Shown here: positions 1 through 10,241 of the stretch, piece after piece
Numbering within the stretch: position 1 is the first letter of the stretch
How the letters are laid out: each line of letters begins with the position of its first letter
Origin: an uncultured Bacteroidales bacterium
GTDB lineage: Bacteria > Bacteroidota > Bacteroidia > Bacteroidales > Muribaculaceae
NCBI GenBank assembly: GCA_902762385.1
Contig: CACWNQ010000001.1
Coordinates: 310,001 to 374,000 of the forward strand
Reading direction: 5' to 3'
DNA length: 64,000 nucleotides
Position numbers and translations under genes: made by a program
The notes under the pieces: model-generated
The model's input: the letters and a program-made list of their open reading frames with translations, nothing else
Database searches by the model: none
Told to the model about the DNA's origin: nothing

Positions 1-882
1 GGTTTCTGGGTCAACTTCAAATTCAAGGAAATAATTTGGTTGTGCATCGTCAGGAATGAGTTCATTATAGCAAGTGATAACCGCTTTGTGAAAATAGGGA
101 TGGCGCATATAGCGCCCATTGACGAAGAAATATTGAAGTGAATTACGCTTGCGAGCATTCTCCGGTTTAGCTATAAAACCAGTAATCTTAACTAAAGATG
201 TCTCTATGGCAAGAGGTATGAGCTGCTGTTCAAGATTATGTCCAAAAATGTCAACTATACGCTGCTTAAATGATCCTTTCGACAGTTTATAAAGCACATT
301 ACCATTATGTGTCATGGTAAATTCTATTCCATAGTTTACTAATGCAAGCTTCTCAAACTCTTTAATTATATTACTCAATTCAACTTGATTGCTTTTAAGA
401 AACTTGCGACGGGCAGGAACGTTGAAAAACAAGTCCTTTATCATGAAATTACACCCAACTTGACACACGTCGGGCTCCTGCGACTCACAATGTGAAGCAT
501 TGATTAGCAACTTGGTGCCTAATTGAGCACCACGAGCACATGTGCGAAGTTCAATGTGAGAAATTGCAGCAATTGATGCTAATGCCTCACCACGAAACCC
601 CATTGTTTGCAATGCAAAAAGGTCATCGGCCTGACGTATTTTAGAGGTACTATGTCTCTCAAAGGCCAATCGAGCATCAGTATCGCTCATTCCAACACCG
701 TTATCAATTACTTGAATGAGAGTCCGCCCAGCATCCTTAAGCACAATCTGGATTGATGTAGCACTAGCGTCAACTGCATTCTCAACAAGTTCTTTAATTA
801 CTGATGCGGGACGTTGAATTACCTCGCCAGCTGCAATCTGGTTGGCAACAGAGTCAGGAAGAAGTTTTATAACATCGCTCAT
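1..882 (-). CDS. mutL: DNA mismatch repair protein MutL, N-terminal 294 residues (partial)
   Basis: MutL is the ATPase that couples mismatch recognition by MutS to downstream excision. The reverse strand from 882 reads [20 protein letters not shown] and then the GHKL ATPase motifs: ELVENAVDA (motif I), DNGVGM (motif II) and [10 protein letters not shown] (motif III). [10 protein letters not shown] and a VNGRYMR segment follow, as in the transducer domain. The frame is open to base 1, so the C-terminal dimerisation domain lies outside the window. It starts 28 bases after the OstA-like gene on the same strand and is probably the last visible gene of that transcription unit. Identification is secure; nothing looks damaged in the visible part. 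Confidence 0.97.
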   Translation of the reverse strand, partial: MSDVIKLLPDSVANQIAAGEVIQRPASVIKELVENAVDASATSIQIVLKDAGRTLIQVIDNGVGMSDTDARLAFERHSTSKIRQADDLFALQTMGFRGEALASIAAISHIELRTCARGAQLGTKLLINASHCESQEPDVCQVGCNFMIKDLFFNVPARRKFLKSNQVELSNIIKEFEKLALVNYGIEFTMTHNGNVLYKLSKGSFKQRIVDIFGHNLEQQLIPLAIETSLVKITGFIAKPENARKRNSLQYFFVNGRYMRHPYFHKAVITCYNELIPDDAQPNYFLEFEVDPET

Positions 883-910
883 GATAAGATTCTTGTTCTA
901 TTTATTGGGG

Positions 911-3028
911 TTATCTCACAACAGTTCGGCGTTTATTTACTGTCTCACCAAAAATTTGACGCATTTCGTCACTAACCACAAGAACATCATATGGATCTTT
1001 AGGACGGATTGATTCAAACCACCAAAACTTGTCGATGCGTAGTTGACTTTTCTTTGCCAAAAACAGCGGTACCACAGTGCCTGTCACATCTGGCCACATC
1101 TTAATTTTATCAACCTTCTGCTTTGGTTTCATATCAATTGTCAAGTAGGCACTATTGGCATTGACAAGTTTATTATAAGTAGAATCATTTTCCATGGGAT
1201 AAAACAGGGCTTCTACATCTCCGTTCACGTCAAGGTGCCGTAATTCTTGATCGGAAAAGAAAGCTTTCATCGAACGTCCACTCAATTGATTATAATAATC
1301 TTCACCAAGGTGCTCGATTAAAAGACCATTATTGGGCAATGTGGCCCAATCAACAGTAGAATCTTGCACATGAACATTAATCTCTTCTCCACTTATCTGT
1401 CGACCTTCACTCCAAATCACAGCATGCCTGTACATATTCAAGATGGAATCTTTCTCACTTACAGCGGCAGAGTCGCACACTCCCTGTATATCTTTACGGT
1501 AAAATCTTACAAATTTATTTGCAATCAATAAGCGTTCTTTCTTGTCGCTATTAATCATTCTTAATGTATCGGCATGAATATATATGGTGTCCTTTTGAGA
1601 GAACTCACGTGCTAGAGCATTCTCAGTCACATATGATTCATTGGTCTTTTCATTATGATATCCAACCTCACCCACCAATATAACCTTATTTTCAGGATCG
1701 GTAAGCACCACATTGCCTTGGGCGTGCCCTATGCCATTCTTTCTGTCATAATCCATTTTGTCGCCCTTGAGCACACGTTTTGTTTTAATATCGGTAAGTA
1801 CAACATTGCCTTGGGCCTGTCCCCTATTATTTCGTCGATCGTAGATGACCTCATCACCTTGTAATGTTTGCTGATTTTTCTCATCAGTTATTATCACATT
1901 GCCATGTGCTCGACTTTGATCGTTACGCTTGTCATAGAAAACCTGGTCACCACGCAATGTTTGCTTGTTTTTATCATCAGTCACAACCACATTGCCCTGG
2001 GCGTGACTTTGACCACTACGTCGATCATAGTAAACATCATCACCTCGCAACGTCTGCTTGTTTTTATCATCAACAAGCACCACATTCCCCTGAGCATGAC
2101 CTTTATCATTTGCTCGGTCATAGTACATTACATCACCCACAATAGTGTTACCATCACGACCTTTGACAGTAGAACGGTTATAGAGAGTACCTTGTCCTGT
2201 GGCAAGATTATAGGTGCCACTTGATGTGTAAATAATGTTGCCGTCCTCAAGCGATACAATTTCAGTCTTGTCCTCAATAGTAGCTAATCGTGTGTTCATG
2301 TCATAGTCGAGCACATCGGTGTGGAGTTTTATCTTGCTATTAACCAAGTTAACATTTGAGGTAAACTGAACTTTTCTTGTGTCTTGCTCATATCTTCCCA
2401 CGGCAGAAGTGACACGTGTGCCCTGGTTGTCTACGACTGTACCTCCACCAAAGTATCTAGCAACATTGTTGAGCATATCGTAGTCAAGACTATCAGTAGT
2501 CACGGTCATCGACGGATTAACCACACGCACATTGTGACGAAGTTTCGCGACCTCAACATCACCATAGTAATGCATACGGTCACAATACACTCTCATTGTG
2601 TCGGCTTGAACCATCACTACGTGTCCAAAAGCATCTAAAGAACTGGCTGCTTCATAGAAATAAGCACTATCGCAAGATAATGTCATGTTGCCACGACGGA
2701 ACTTCACGTTGCCTTTCAATACACGATATTCAGTGCTTCGGCGTTCATTATAAACGAGTTTGTCAGCATTCTCAAGAAAAACTTTGCCAGGATCAAAACG
2801 ATTGGCATCAGGAATTTGTGGTGTGATGCGTCTGATATGCTGAGTTGTTGCGCCAGGTTTAGCCGCAACAGCCGGTTGAGGAGTTACAGTCGTATTGTTC
2901 TTTTTTTGTCCTTGAGCTACCGACACAACCAATAAGAGCATTACTGATAAGACAAAAAACCTGAGCCAAACAAGATTATCTACTCTCGCTTGACTCAAAT
3001 AAAGCTTATTTCTCTTATTGGTCAACAC
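911..3028 (-). CDS. OstA/LptA-like periplasmic protein with five 31-residue repeats
   Basis: A 705-residue protein with an N-terminal hydrophobic segment (about 22-39, ending SVAQG), so exported or membrane anchored. The body resembles the OstA/LptA beta-jellyroll family that carries lipopolysaccharide across the periplasm, with several stretches of alternating beta pattern such as LKGNVKFRRGNMTLSCDSAY near 104. Residues about 283-450 hold five tandem units of 31 residues, each with an A(Q/H)GNV(V/I) core and a GD-x-(V/M)-x-YDR-type end. Typical LptA is under 200 residues, so this is a much longer form. The start is GTG, 7 bases after the surA-like stop; TTG at codon 2 is the alternative, and the first ATG (codon 30) would fall inside the signal. 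Neighbours are OMP chaperones, which fits an envelope assembly role. The transport function is inferred. Confidence 0.8.
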   Translation of the reverse strand: MLTNKRNKLYLSQARVDNLVWLRFFVLSVMLLLVVSVAQGQKKNNTTVTPQPAVAAKPGATTQHIRRITPQIPDANRFDPGKVFLENADKLVYNERRSTEYRVLKGNVKFRRGNMTLSCDSAYFYEAASSLDAFGHVVMVQADTMRVYCDRMHYYGDVEVAKLRHNVRVVNPSMTVTTDSLDYDMLNNVARYFGGGTVVDNQGTRVTSAVGRYEQDTRKVQFTSNVNLVNSKIKLHTDVLDYDMNTRLATIEDKTEIVSLEDGNIIYTSSGTYNLATGQGTLYNRSTVKGRDGNTIVGDVMYYDRANDKGHAQGNVVLVDDKNKQTLRGDDVYYDRRSGQSHAQGNVVVTDDKNKQTLRGDQVFYDKRNDQSRAHGNVIITDEKNQQTLQGDEVIYDRRNNRGQAQGNVVLTDIKTKRVLKGDKMDYDRKNGIGHAQGNVVLTDPENKVILVGEVGYHNEKTNESYVTENALAREFSQKDTIYIHADTLRMINSDKKERLLIANKFVRFYRKDIQGVCDSAAVSEKDSILNMYRHAVIWSEGRQISGEEINVHVQDSTVDWATLPNNGLLIEHLGEDYYNQLSGRSMKAFFSDQELRHLDVNGDVEALFYPMENDSTYNKLVNANSAYLTIDMKPKQKVDKIKMWPDVTGTVVPLFLAKKSQLRIDKFWWFESIRPKDPYDVLVVSDEMRQIFGETVNKRRTVVR
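1679..2182 (-). repeat. Tandem 93-bp coding repeats inside the OstA-like gene
   Basis: Five in-frame units of 93 bp (31 codons). The cores (GHAQGNVV, SHAQGNVV, SRAHGNVI, GQAQGNVV, GHAQGNVV) fall at residues 310, 341, 372, 403 and 434, exactly 31 apart. Neighbouring units 2 and 3 share DDKNKQTLRGD almost exactly. The central units are the most alike, which suggests duplication within the array. Confidence 0.85.
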
Positions 3029-3035
3029 TGTAATA

Positions 3036-4403
3036 TTATTTGTCAGAAGTGTTGATGTTTAACCACTTATACTTGAAGTCGCAGTTACGCCAACCTTCCT
3101 CGATGTAAACGTAAGTAGACTTCTGCTTCTCCTCAATCCACTTGGTTAGAATCTCTTCACGCTTGTAGTTCTCATAGAGGTCTTTTAGCACTTGATAATC
3201 ATCGGCAAAATCGGCACGATGACTTTCGATACGCTTAGAGAGCTTCACAATGGCAACTTGCTGGCGATTAGTGGCTGGATTGATCATAACAAATGGTTCT
3301 GAAATCTCTCCTACCTGCATATTTGCAACAACTTTACCCACCTCATTGGGCAGATCAGCCATCTCGAAGAGATTGCTATGAGTCTTTGCATTAAGCATTA
3401 CGCCATTATTGTTTTTGGAGTCTTTATCTTGTGAGACATAAAAAGCTGCATTCTCAAAGGTAAGGTCCTTCTTTCCCTCAAGTATGACATTACGCAATGA
3501 GTCAAGTTTTATTTGAGCATTATCAAGATCTTTAGGAGAAACCTTTGGACGCAAAAGAATGTGACGTGTATTGATTCGGTCACCACGTTTTTCAATCAAC
3601 TGGATAATATGGAATCCAGCATCGGTCTCTACAATTTTTGAAACTCTCTTAGTATCATTAAGATTAAAGGCTGCAGTGGCATATTCAGGAAGCAACTCTG
3701 CTCGCCCACGGAATCCCACTTCTCCTCCATAAGTAGAAGAACCATCTTCACTATAAAGAATTGCTAAGGTCGAGAATTCACTTTCTCCACTATTAACTTT
3801 CTCACTATACTCGCGAAGTCTTGCTTTGACATTCTCTATTTCTTCCTGAGGAATGGCAGGATTAATCGTAATAATCTTGACCTCAACCTGAAGAGGAATT
3901 GTTGGCAATGAATCCATGGGAATTGTATTGAAATATCTGCGCACATCGGCAGGTGTGGCTTTAATGTTTTTAGTCAAGTTGCGTTGTACCTCTTGCACGG
4001 TATATTGATCTCTAACCACATCTATTAACTGATTGCGCAACTCTGGCAGTGATTTCCTGAAATACTCCTCAACCTTCTCACGTGAACCAAGGCTAGCAAT
4101 CAAATAATTGATGCGCGAGTCAACACTCTGCATCACAGTTGAGTTAGGAATCTCAACAGTATCAATCTTAGCCTGATGAAGGAACAACTTCTCAACTGCC
4201 ATACGCTCGGGAAGGACACAATAAGGATTTCCATCAATTGGGATGCGCTCATACATTGCCTGCTGATACTGTTCTTCAATATCAGACTTAAAAATGGGCT
4301 CATCTCCCACTACCCATGCCACCTCTTCGGCAACATTGTTTTGTGCACTGACGCTCAATGCCATAATCGCCATTAAGCAGAAAAGGATTGTTTTAATCTT
4401 CAT
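3036..4403 (-). CDS. SurA-like periplasmic peptidylprolyl isomerase / OMP chaperone
   Basis: A 455-residue secreted protein with signal peptide MKIKTILFCLMAIMALSVSA. A SurA-type N-terminal domain (about 25-165) is followed by a parvulin domain (about 175-275, with STYGGEVGFRGRAELLP and ETDAGFHIIQL). A second, weaker parvulin region opens with the INTRHILLRP segment (about 277-375). SurA chaperones unfolded outer-membrane proteins through the periplasm. It lies between a second, larger parvulin protein and the OstA-like gene on the same strand, a run devoted to outer-membrane assembly. ATG at 4403 places the signal peptide at the very start. Length is close to E. coli SurA (428). Function is assigned by family; prolyl isomerase activity of each domain is not certain. 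Confidence 0.88.
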   Translation of the reverse strand: MKIKTILFCLMAIMALSVSAQNNVAEEVAWVVGDEPIFKSDIEEQYQQAMYERIPIDGNPYCVLPERMAVEKLFLHQAKIDTVEIPNSTVMQSVDSRINYLIASLGSREKVEEYFRKSLPELRNQLIDVVRDQYTVQEVQRNLTKNIKATPADVRRYFNTIPMDSLPTIPLQVEVKIITINPAIPQEEIENVKARLREYSEKVNSGESEFSTLAILYSEDGSSTYGGEVGFRGRAELLPEYATAAFNLNDTKRVSKIVETDAGFHIIQLIEKRGDRINTRHILLRPKVSPKDLDNAQIKLDSLRNVILEGKKDLTFENAAFYVSQDKDSKNNNGVMLNAKTHSNLFEMADLPNEVGKVVANMQVGEISEPFVMINPATNRQQVAIVKLSKRIESHRADFADDYQVLKDLYENYKREEILTKWIEEKQKSTYVYIEEGWRNCDFKYKWLNINTSDK

Positions 4404-4529
4404 ATTGTTATTATTGTCAAATTATTCAGTTATATAAACATAAATTTATCAACTTGCAAAGTTCTTGATTTTTTATCATTTCACAAAATGAATTTCAATT
4501 AATAAAATATAATTATTTTATATATCTAC

Positions 4530-4575
4530 AAAAAAACACCTTGTTGCAACTAGAAAGGATTCCATGCAACAAGGC
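4530..4575 (-). terminator. Rho-independent terminator after the 654-residue PPIase gene
   Basis: A 10-bp perfect inverted repeat, CCTTGTTGCA (4539-4548) and TGCAACAAGG (4565-4574), with a run of seven A just before it on the plus strand. Read on the minus strand this is a stem followed by a T tract, 34 bases beyond the stop at 4609. Confidence 0.75.
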
Positions 4576-4608
4576 ATTTATTATTTTTATTAAAAACTAT
4601 TTAATCTT

Positions 4609-6573
4609 CTATTTATATTTTTTCTTTAACTGCTTAAGTACTTGTTTGTCGATATTTACTGAATACCTCTTGTGAAGTCCTTCAATCCATTCTTTCTCGA
4701 GATCATCTTGATAGTCACTCGAAACTAAGCCTTTTACGTCACTCAACTCTTCAGGTTCCTTAAGGATTTTGCCATAAAGAATCCTGTAAACAGGATATCC
4801 TGTATAGTTAGACTCAACATGTTTTCCATTGAAAGCCACATAATCGACCATATCATTCTCACCTTTCTGTGAAACAACACGAACCATCTTGATGTTACGA
4901 CCAAACTTCTTGTTAAGAGCACTAGTAATTGAGTCCTCAGGCTCTGATTTCAAAGTATTGTACATCGATATTGCCTCATTCATGATTGAGTCGCTTTTTG
5001 CACAAATCATTATACCCTTAAAGTGTGGCTCATCCCATTGATATTTAGAGCGATTAGCATTAAAACGCTGAAGTAATGCTTCATCATTGCTTTTGGCTTT
5101 ATTCCAAACCTCCTTATTCATTACCTCAAAAAGCAAAGTACCATCACGATACTCGTTCATGAGATTTCGGTAGTCTGGATTCAAGTCGATAAGATTATCA
5201 GAATAATACTTAACTATTTCTTGCGTGGCAAGTCTATCAACATTAGCTTCTATCTCGGCAGCTGCTATATCATTACTAGCAAATTTTGCCTTGGGGTTAA
5301 GAAGTTTAGCCATGTTTGAAAGTGGCGATTTCTGATTCGCTCCATAAGTGAACATTGTGAAATTGCTCTTCGCAATAACATCGGTTACAAATGTTGAATC
5401 ATACCCACCATGAACATTTAGTTCTTTAAGAATATATTCTTTTAGTTGATTATTCTTCTGGTAATTCTGTTCTTTAAGAATTTGGGCATTCTTGCTTTCA
5501 ATAGGCATCATTGAGCGTTCGTCATTTTTGATTTTCTGCTCTATTGCAGATCTTGTTTCATCAAATGTGCCTAGTGGATTGTGACCAATTTTCTTAATGA
5601 TGTGATATCCATAGCTAGTCTCAACTGGAGCAGAAATTTCACCGTTGGGAAGACTATATGCTACTTCTTCAAACGGCTTTACCATATAATTCCTGCCAAA
5701 AGGAGGCAGCTTGCCACCATTGCGTGCCGAATTCTTGTCCTGAGAATATTGCCTTGCAAGTTCCTCAAAGTCCTCACCATTAAGGATGCAGTTATAAATT
5801 GAGTCAATCGACGCTTTTACCACTGCTTTAGCACTATCGGATATCACCATACCAAGTCCGCGAGGGAAGAGACGCAAAATGTGAGCAACTTCAACTTTGC
5901 CATCATTAGGGCGAGTGCCATTTACCTTAACCATGTGAACTCCATAGTCGGTAACGAAAGGCTTTGATAGCTCACCAACGGGAGTCTCATAAACAACTTT
6001 CTCAAAAGCATAGGGGAAAACACCGCTTGTTATGAAACCATATTCGCCTTTATTATTCTCCTTAGAGCGGTCGATAGAATATTTCATAACCAGATCAGTA
6101 AAGCTTTCGCCGTTCAAAATGCAGTTACGGATGCTGTCCATCTTAGCCAACTGTCGATTCTCCTCAGCTTTTGTTCTGCCTCGAGAAAGCATAATGTGGC
6201 TCACATTAACGTCAGTTTTCATGCGTTCATATGCCTCTTTCACCAGCTTTTCTTGCAAGTCGGTATCGATCAAGAATGGTGTAAGCATATCTGTTTTATA
6301 TCCTTCAAGCTCTTTTTTGATGCGAGGCAATGTGTCATAACCTAATCGCTCAGCCTCAGCAACTTTAAGCTTATAGTTAACAAAACGGTCGACATACTCA
6401 TCAATTGACTCTTTGTTAACTTGCTGTTCTAAGTTTTTCTTATAAAGATACTCAAACTCTGAAACCTTTACTTCCTTATTGTTGATTTTCATCAACACTG
6501 GATCTTTGGCAGCATAAGCTCCACCTACTACACCTGCAATAATTAATGCAGAAACGAATAACTTAAGTTTCAT
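4609..6573 (-). CDS. Exported peptidylprolyl isomerase with two parvulin domains
   Basis: A 654-residue protein with signal peptide MKLKLFVSALIIAGVVGGAYA. A SurA-like N-terminal helical region is followed by two PpiC/parvulin domains at about 118-218 (VNVSHIMLS ... DYGVHMVKV) and 228-338 (VEVAHILRL ... TSYGYHIIKK), both with well-kept rotamase motifs. The C-terminal 300 residues have no motif I recognise; they look helical and charged. It should act in the periplasm on envelope protein folding. It has its own terminator before the surA-like gene, so the two may be separate transcripts. ATG at 6573 gives a normal signal peptide. Longer than classical SurA and PpiD, and without a clear N-terminal membrane anchor. 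Confidence 0.87.
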   Translation of the reverse strand: MKLKLFVSALIIAGVVGGAYAAKDPVLMKINNKEVKVSEFEYLYKKNLEQQVNKESIDEYVDRFVNYKLKVAEAERLGYDTLPRIKKELEGYKTDMLTPFLIDTDLQEKLVKEAYERMKTDVNVSHIMLSRGRTKAEENRQLAKMDSIRNCILNGESFTDLVMKYSIDRSKENNKGEYGFITSGVFPYAFEKVVYETPVGELSKPFVTDYGVHMVKVNGTRPNDGKVEVAHILRLFPRGLGMVISDSAKAVVKASIDSIYNCILNGEDFEELARQYSQDKNSARNGGKLPPFGRNYMVKPFEEVAYSLPNGEISAPVETSYGYHIIKKIGHNPLGTFDETRSAIEQKIKNDERSMMPIESKNAQILKEQNYQKNNQLKEYILKELNVHGGYDSTFVTDVIAKSNFTMFTYGANQKSPLSNMAKLLNPKAKFASNDIAAAEIEANVDRLATQEIVKYYSDNLIDLNPDYRNLMNEYRDGTLLFEVMNKEVWNKAKSNDEALLQRFNANRSKYQWDEPHFKGIMICAKSDSIMNEAISMYNTLKSEPEDSITSALNKKFGRNIKMVRVVSQKGENDMVDYVAFNGKHVESNYTGYPVYRILYGKILKEPEELSDVKGLVSSDYQDDLEKEWIEGLHKRYSVNIDKQVLKQLKKKYK

Positions 6574-6727
6574 AATTATTATAAAATCGATTTTCTTTTA
6601 CTTTCAATACAATTTATAACGTAAATATTAAAATGAAATTATAAGCTTATCATTAAATTAAGTTAATTTATTGAGACATTTAGAAACCAATAAACTAACT
6701 TAATCACTAAAATGTGTAATATTTGAA

Positions 6728-8902
6728 CTAATTTCCCAATTCGCTCAGGAATTTGATGCGTACAAGACGTATCTCTTCTTCGGTGTACTCATCACCCAGT
6801 TCCTCCATTGCTACACTAAGCCGGTCGGTATCACTCTCTTTAAAATACTCGAAAATGTCTTCTAGGTGGTCATCATCCATAATATCCCTGATGTAATAGT
6901 CGATATTAATGCGCGTTCCAGAGTAAACGATAGCCTCTATTTCATCAAGCATTTTGTCAAATTCAAGACCTCTTGAGTCAGCAAGGTCTTTCAAGGGCAC
7001 CTTGCGGTCAATACTCTGAATAAGAGAAATTTTCAGTTTGCTCTTGTTGGCCACTGTGCGAACACGCATATCTTCAGGACGTATTATCTCATTCTCTTCT
7101 ACATGCTTCTTAATAATGTCAAGGAACTCAGCACCATATCGTTTCGCCTTACCCGCACCAACACCAGGAATGTTTTGCAATTCCTCCATTGTTATTGGAT
7201 AGGTTGTAGCCATCGCTTCGAGAGAAGGATCTTGGAAGATCACATAAGGAGGCAGCTGCAATTTTGAAGCAGTCTTCTTGCGCAAGCTTTTCAAAATGCT
7301 GTAGAGTTCACCATCAAGAGCACCTGAACCACTTCGCATCTCATCCTCATCAACAGTATTGAAGTCACGATCCTCAACAACGAGGAAAGAAGATGGATTA
7401 TCCAGGAAGTCTCGCCCACGTTTTGTAACCTTAAGTAGACCATAATTCTCAATATCACGGTCGATAAAACCGGCAATTATGCCTTGAGATATCACAGCAT
7501 TCAAGAATTTTGGAGTTTTGTCTTTTTGGCAACCAAAAACATCAAGTTTATGATGCAAATAAGATTTAACCTCGGTATTGGCGTCACCAACCATAACATC
7601 GATAACATGGTCGGCTTTAAACTTCTCCTTCAGTTGCAGAATTGTCTCAATAGCATCGCACAACTCGTTGCTAGCTTCAATGCGTTTTCTTGGATGCAGA
7701 CAGTTGTCACAGTTGTGGCAATTATCTTCGGGATATTCTTCGCCGAAATAATGCAACAGAGTCTTTCTACGGCAAACCGAAGTCTCTGCATAGGATGCTG
7801 TCTCAGCCAATAGTTGCTTGCCAATTTCCTGTTCAGCAACGGGTTTACCCTGCATGAATTTGCGCAACTTGTCAAGGTCTTTTTGAGCATAGAAAGTAAT
7901 ACATTGTCCTTCACCACCATCACGACCAGCACGGCCAGTTTCTTGATAGTATCCTTCTAGGCTCTTTGGTATATCATAATGGATCACAAATCTCACATCG
8001 GGCTTGTCGATTCCCATACCAAAAGCAATCGTAGCAACTATCACATCCACATCTTCAAGCAAGAAAGCATCTTGATTGGCCGAACGTGTGGCACTATCCA
8101 TACCCGCATGATAAGCAAGGGCCTTGATGTCGTTCACCCTAAGCGTTGTAGCCAGTTCTTCAACCTTCTTACGACTTAAGCAATAGATAATACCCGACTT
8201 GCCAGGCATTGACTTTATATACTTAATAATATCTTTGTCAACGTCTTTGGTCTTAGGTCTCACCTCATAATAAAGATTAGTTCGGTTAAATGAAGACTTA
8301 TATACATTAGCTTCCATTATGCCCAAGTTCTTCTGAATATCATGCTGAACCTTTGATGTAGCTGTGGCAGTGAGCGCAATTATTGGGCGCACTCCTATCT
8401 CATTAATAAAATGACGAATGCGGCGATACTCAGGGCGGAAGTCATGGCCCCACTCTGATATGCAGTGAGCCTCATCGATTGCATAAAATGAGATTTTTAC
8501 ACTCTTGAAGAATTCAAGATTCTCTTCCTTAGTCAACGACTCAGGAGCCACATAAAGGAGTTTAGTCTTTCCTGACAAGATGTCCTCTTTAACCTGGTCG
8601 ATAGCCTGCTTGTTGAGCGAAGAGTTAAGGAAATGCGCAATGCCATCCTCATCGCTGAAGTTGCGCATGGCATCTACCTGATTCTTCATGAGCGAAATCA
8701 AGGGAGATATGACTATGGCTGTTCCTTCCATAAGCAACGATGGCAACTGATAGCAAAGCGATTTACCGCCACCAGTGGGCATCAACACAAAGGTGTCATG
8801 CTCATCAATAAGGCTAAGCATGATGTCTTCTTGCTGGCCTTTAAAGGTGTCAAATCCAAAATATTTTTTCAGTGTAGACACCAGTTGCTCTTTATTCGCC
8901 AT
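6728..8902 (-). CDS. recQ: ATP-dependent DNA helicase RecQ
   Basis: A 724-residue superfamily 2 helicase for recombination and replication fork repair. Walker A is MPTGGGKS (41-48), the Walker B box is DEAH (143-146) followed by CISEWGHDFR, and motif VI is QETGRAGRDG. The RecQ zinc site is visible as a CRRK segment with CHNCDNC. A winged-helix region and an HRDC domain (around 525-600, with IPGVGAGKAKRYG) follow. The last 120 residues form an acidic tail seen in longer Bacteroidota RecQ proteins. It starts downstream of clpX on the same strand with a TAAATTTG box just upstream, so it can be transcribed separately. Confidence 0.97.
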   Translation of the reverse strand: MANKEQLVSTLKKYFGFDTFKGQQEDIMLSLIDEHDTFVLMPTGGGKSLCYQLPSLLMEGTAIVISPLISLMKNQVDAMRNFSDEDGIAHFLNSSLNKQAIDQVKEDILSGKTKLLYVAPESLTKEENLEFFKSVKISFYAIDEAHCISEWGHDFRPEYRRIRHFINEIGVRPIIALTATATSKVQHDIQKNLGIMEANVYKSSFNRTNLYYEVRPKTKDVDKDIIKYIKSMPGKSGIIYCLSRKKVEELATTLRVNDIKALAYHAGMDSATRSANQDAFLLEDVDVIVATIAFGMGIDKPDVRFVIHYDIPKSLEGYYQETGRAGRDGGEGQCITFYAQKDLDKLRKFMQGKPVAEQEIGKQLLAETASYAETSVCRRKTLLHYFGEEYPEDNCHNCDNCLHPRKRIEASNELCDAIETILQLKEKFKADHVIDVMVGDANTEVKSYLHHKLDVFGCQKDKTPKFLNAVISQGIIAGFIDRDIENYGLLKVTKRGRDFLDNPSSFLVVEDRDFNTVDEDEMRSGSGALDGELYSILKSLRKKTASKLQLPPYVIFQDPSLEAMATTYPITMEELQNIPGVGAGKAKRYGAEFLDIIKKHVEENEIIRPEDMRVRTVANKSKLKISLIQSIDRKVPLKDLADSRGLEFDKMLDEIEAIVYSGTRINIDYYIRDIMDDDHLEDIFEYFKESDTDRLSVAMEELGDEYTEEEIRLVRIKFLSELGN

Positions 8903-8939
8903 AGTCTTAAGGTTTTTTTGGTTTCAGTTATTCAATTGA

Positions 8940-8947
8940 CAAATTTA
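8940..8947 (-). promoter_or_regulatory. Putative minus-7 element upstream of recQ
   Basis: TAAATTTG on the minus strand, 38 bases before the recQ ATG, matches the Bacteroidota TAnnTTTG element. No clear minus-33 TTTG is seen. Confidence 0.4.
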
Positions 8948-8987
8948 ATGAAAATAAATTAATCAGCGAAATTAATTGTTGATTTTT

Positions 8988-10223
8988 TTATAAAGAAGTT
9001 GAAATTACTGCAAAATTAGAACTTTCAAGTTGTTGTTCGGCATATTCACGAGTTAACTCAAACTTCTTTATCTTCTTAGACGGCATGCTATACATAGCGT
9101 CCATCATAATGGTCTCGAAAATTGAGCGCAAACCACGAGCCCCAAGTTTATACTCAACGGCCTTGTCAACAATGTAGTCAAGAGCATCATCAGAAATACT
9201 GAACTTAATGCCATCCATAAGCATTAATTTCTCATATTGCTTAACTATAGCATTCTTGGGTTCAACGAGGATGCGACGCAAAGCATCTCGTTCAAGTGGC
9301 TCAAGGTTAGTGATAACTGGCAAGCGACCTATAATCTCGGGTATCAAACCGTAGGCACGAAGATCTTGTGGCGCAACATAGTGCAACAGCTTCTCTCGTT
9401 CGGTTTTGCTAACGTGATTACTAGCACCATACCCCACTACCTGAGTGTTGAGTCGCATTGCAATTTTGCGCTCTATTCCCTCAAAAGCGCCACCACATAT
9501 AAATAGAATGTTCTTTGTGTCAACCGGTATCATCTTTTGCTCAGGATGCTTGCGTCCGCCTTGAGGAGGAACGTTGACTACCGAACCCTCAAGCAACTTC
9601 AAGAGACCTTGCTGAACACCCTCACCACTAACATCACGAGTAATAGATGGATTATCGCTTTTGCGAGCGATCTTGTCAATCTCGTCGATGAAAACGATGC
9701 CACGTTCAGCCTCTTTAACGTTATAATCGCATGCCTGAAGTAACCTGACTAACAAGCTCTCAATATCTTCCCCCACATATCCAGCTTCGGTCAAAACCGT
9801 TGCATCAACAATAGCGAAAGGAACTTTAAGCAACTTAGCAATAGTTTTTGCTAAAAGAGTTTTGCCTGTTCCAGTTGGTCCTACAATAATGATATTCGAC
9901 TTCTCGATATCCACATCGTCCTTATTCTGCGACAAGCGTTTATAATGGTTGTATACAGCCACCGACAAGTATTTCTTAGCGCTCTCCTGCCCTATCACAT
10001 ACTGGTCAAGATAGTCTTTTATCTCAACTGGTTTGGGTAAGTTTTTCAAATCTATGTCGCTAAGTGCGCTCTCATTAATCTTATTAAGGTATTCTCGCGA
10101 TATTTCGTTGGCTTTTTCGGCACATTCATTGCAGATGAACCCGTTCAACCCAGGGATAAGCAGGTCCACCTCACGTTGGCTGCGACCACAAAAGTCGCAT
10201 CTCATCGTTTCTCTTTTTGCCAT
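8988..10223 (-). CDS. clpX: ATP-dependent Clp protease ATP-binding subunit ClpX
   Basis: A 411-residue AAA+ unfoldase that recognises substrates and feeds them to ClpP. The N-terminal zinc-binding domain has Cys9, Cys12, Cys31 and Cys34. Walker A is GPTGTGKT (115-122). The Walker B region contains [11 protein letters not shown], and the ClpX pore-loop segment GYVGED is present. Length is normal for the family (E. coli 424). The ATG at 10223 lies 18 bases after the clpP stop, so the pair is co-transcribed, as usual for an enzyme and its protease partner. Confidence 0.98.
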   Translation of the reverse strand: MAKRETMRCDFCGRSQREVDLLIPGLNGFICNECAEKANEISREYLNKINESALSDIDLKNLPKPVEIKDYLDQYVIGQESAKKYLSVAVYNHYKRLSQNKDDVDIEKSNIIIVGPTGTGKTLLAKTIAKLLKVPFAIVDATVLTEAGYVGEDIESLLVRLLQACDYNVKEAERGIVFIDEIDKIARKSDNPSITRDVSGEGVQQGLLKLLEGSVVNVPPQGGRKHPEQKMIPVDTKNILFICGGAFEGIERKIAMRLNTQVVGYGASNHVSKTEREKLLHYVAPQDLRAYGLIPEIIGRLPVITNLEPLERDALRRILVEPKNAIVKQYEKLMLMDGIKFSISDDALDYIVDKAVEYKLGARGLRSIFETIMMDAMYSMPSKKIKKFELTREYAEQQLESSNFAVISTSL

Positions 10224-10241
10224 AAAACTGAATTTATATCC

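Noticed and set aside
1679-2182. CRISPR array
   Set aside because: The 93-bp periodicity is coding sequence without distinct spacers, and no cas genes are near.
1655-2224. Three short plus-strand frames with repeated His-rich motifs
   Set aside because: Complement of the 93-bp repeats in the OstA-like gene; the repeat explains them.
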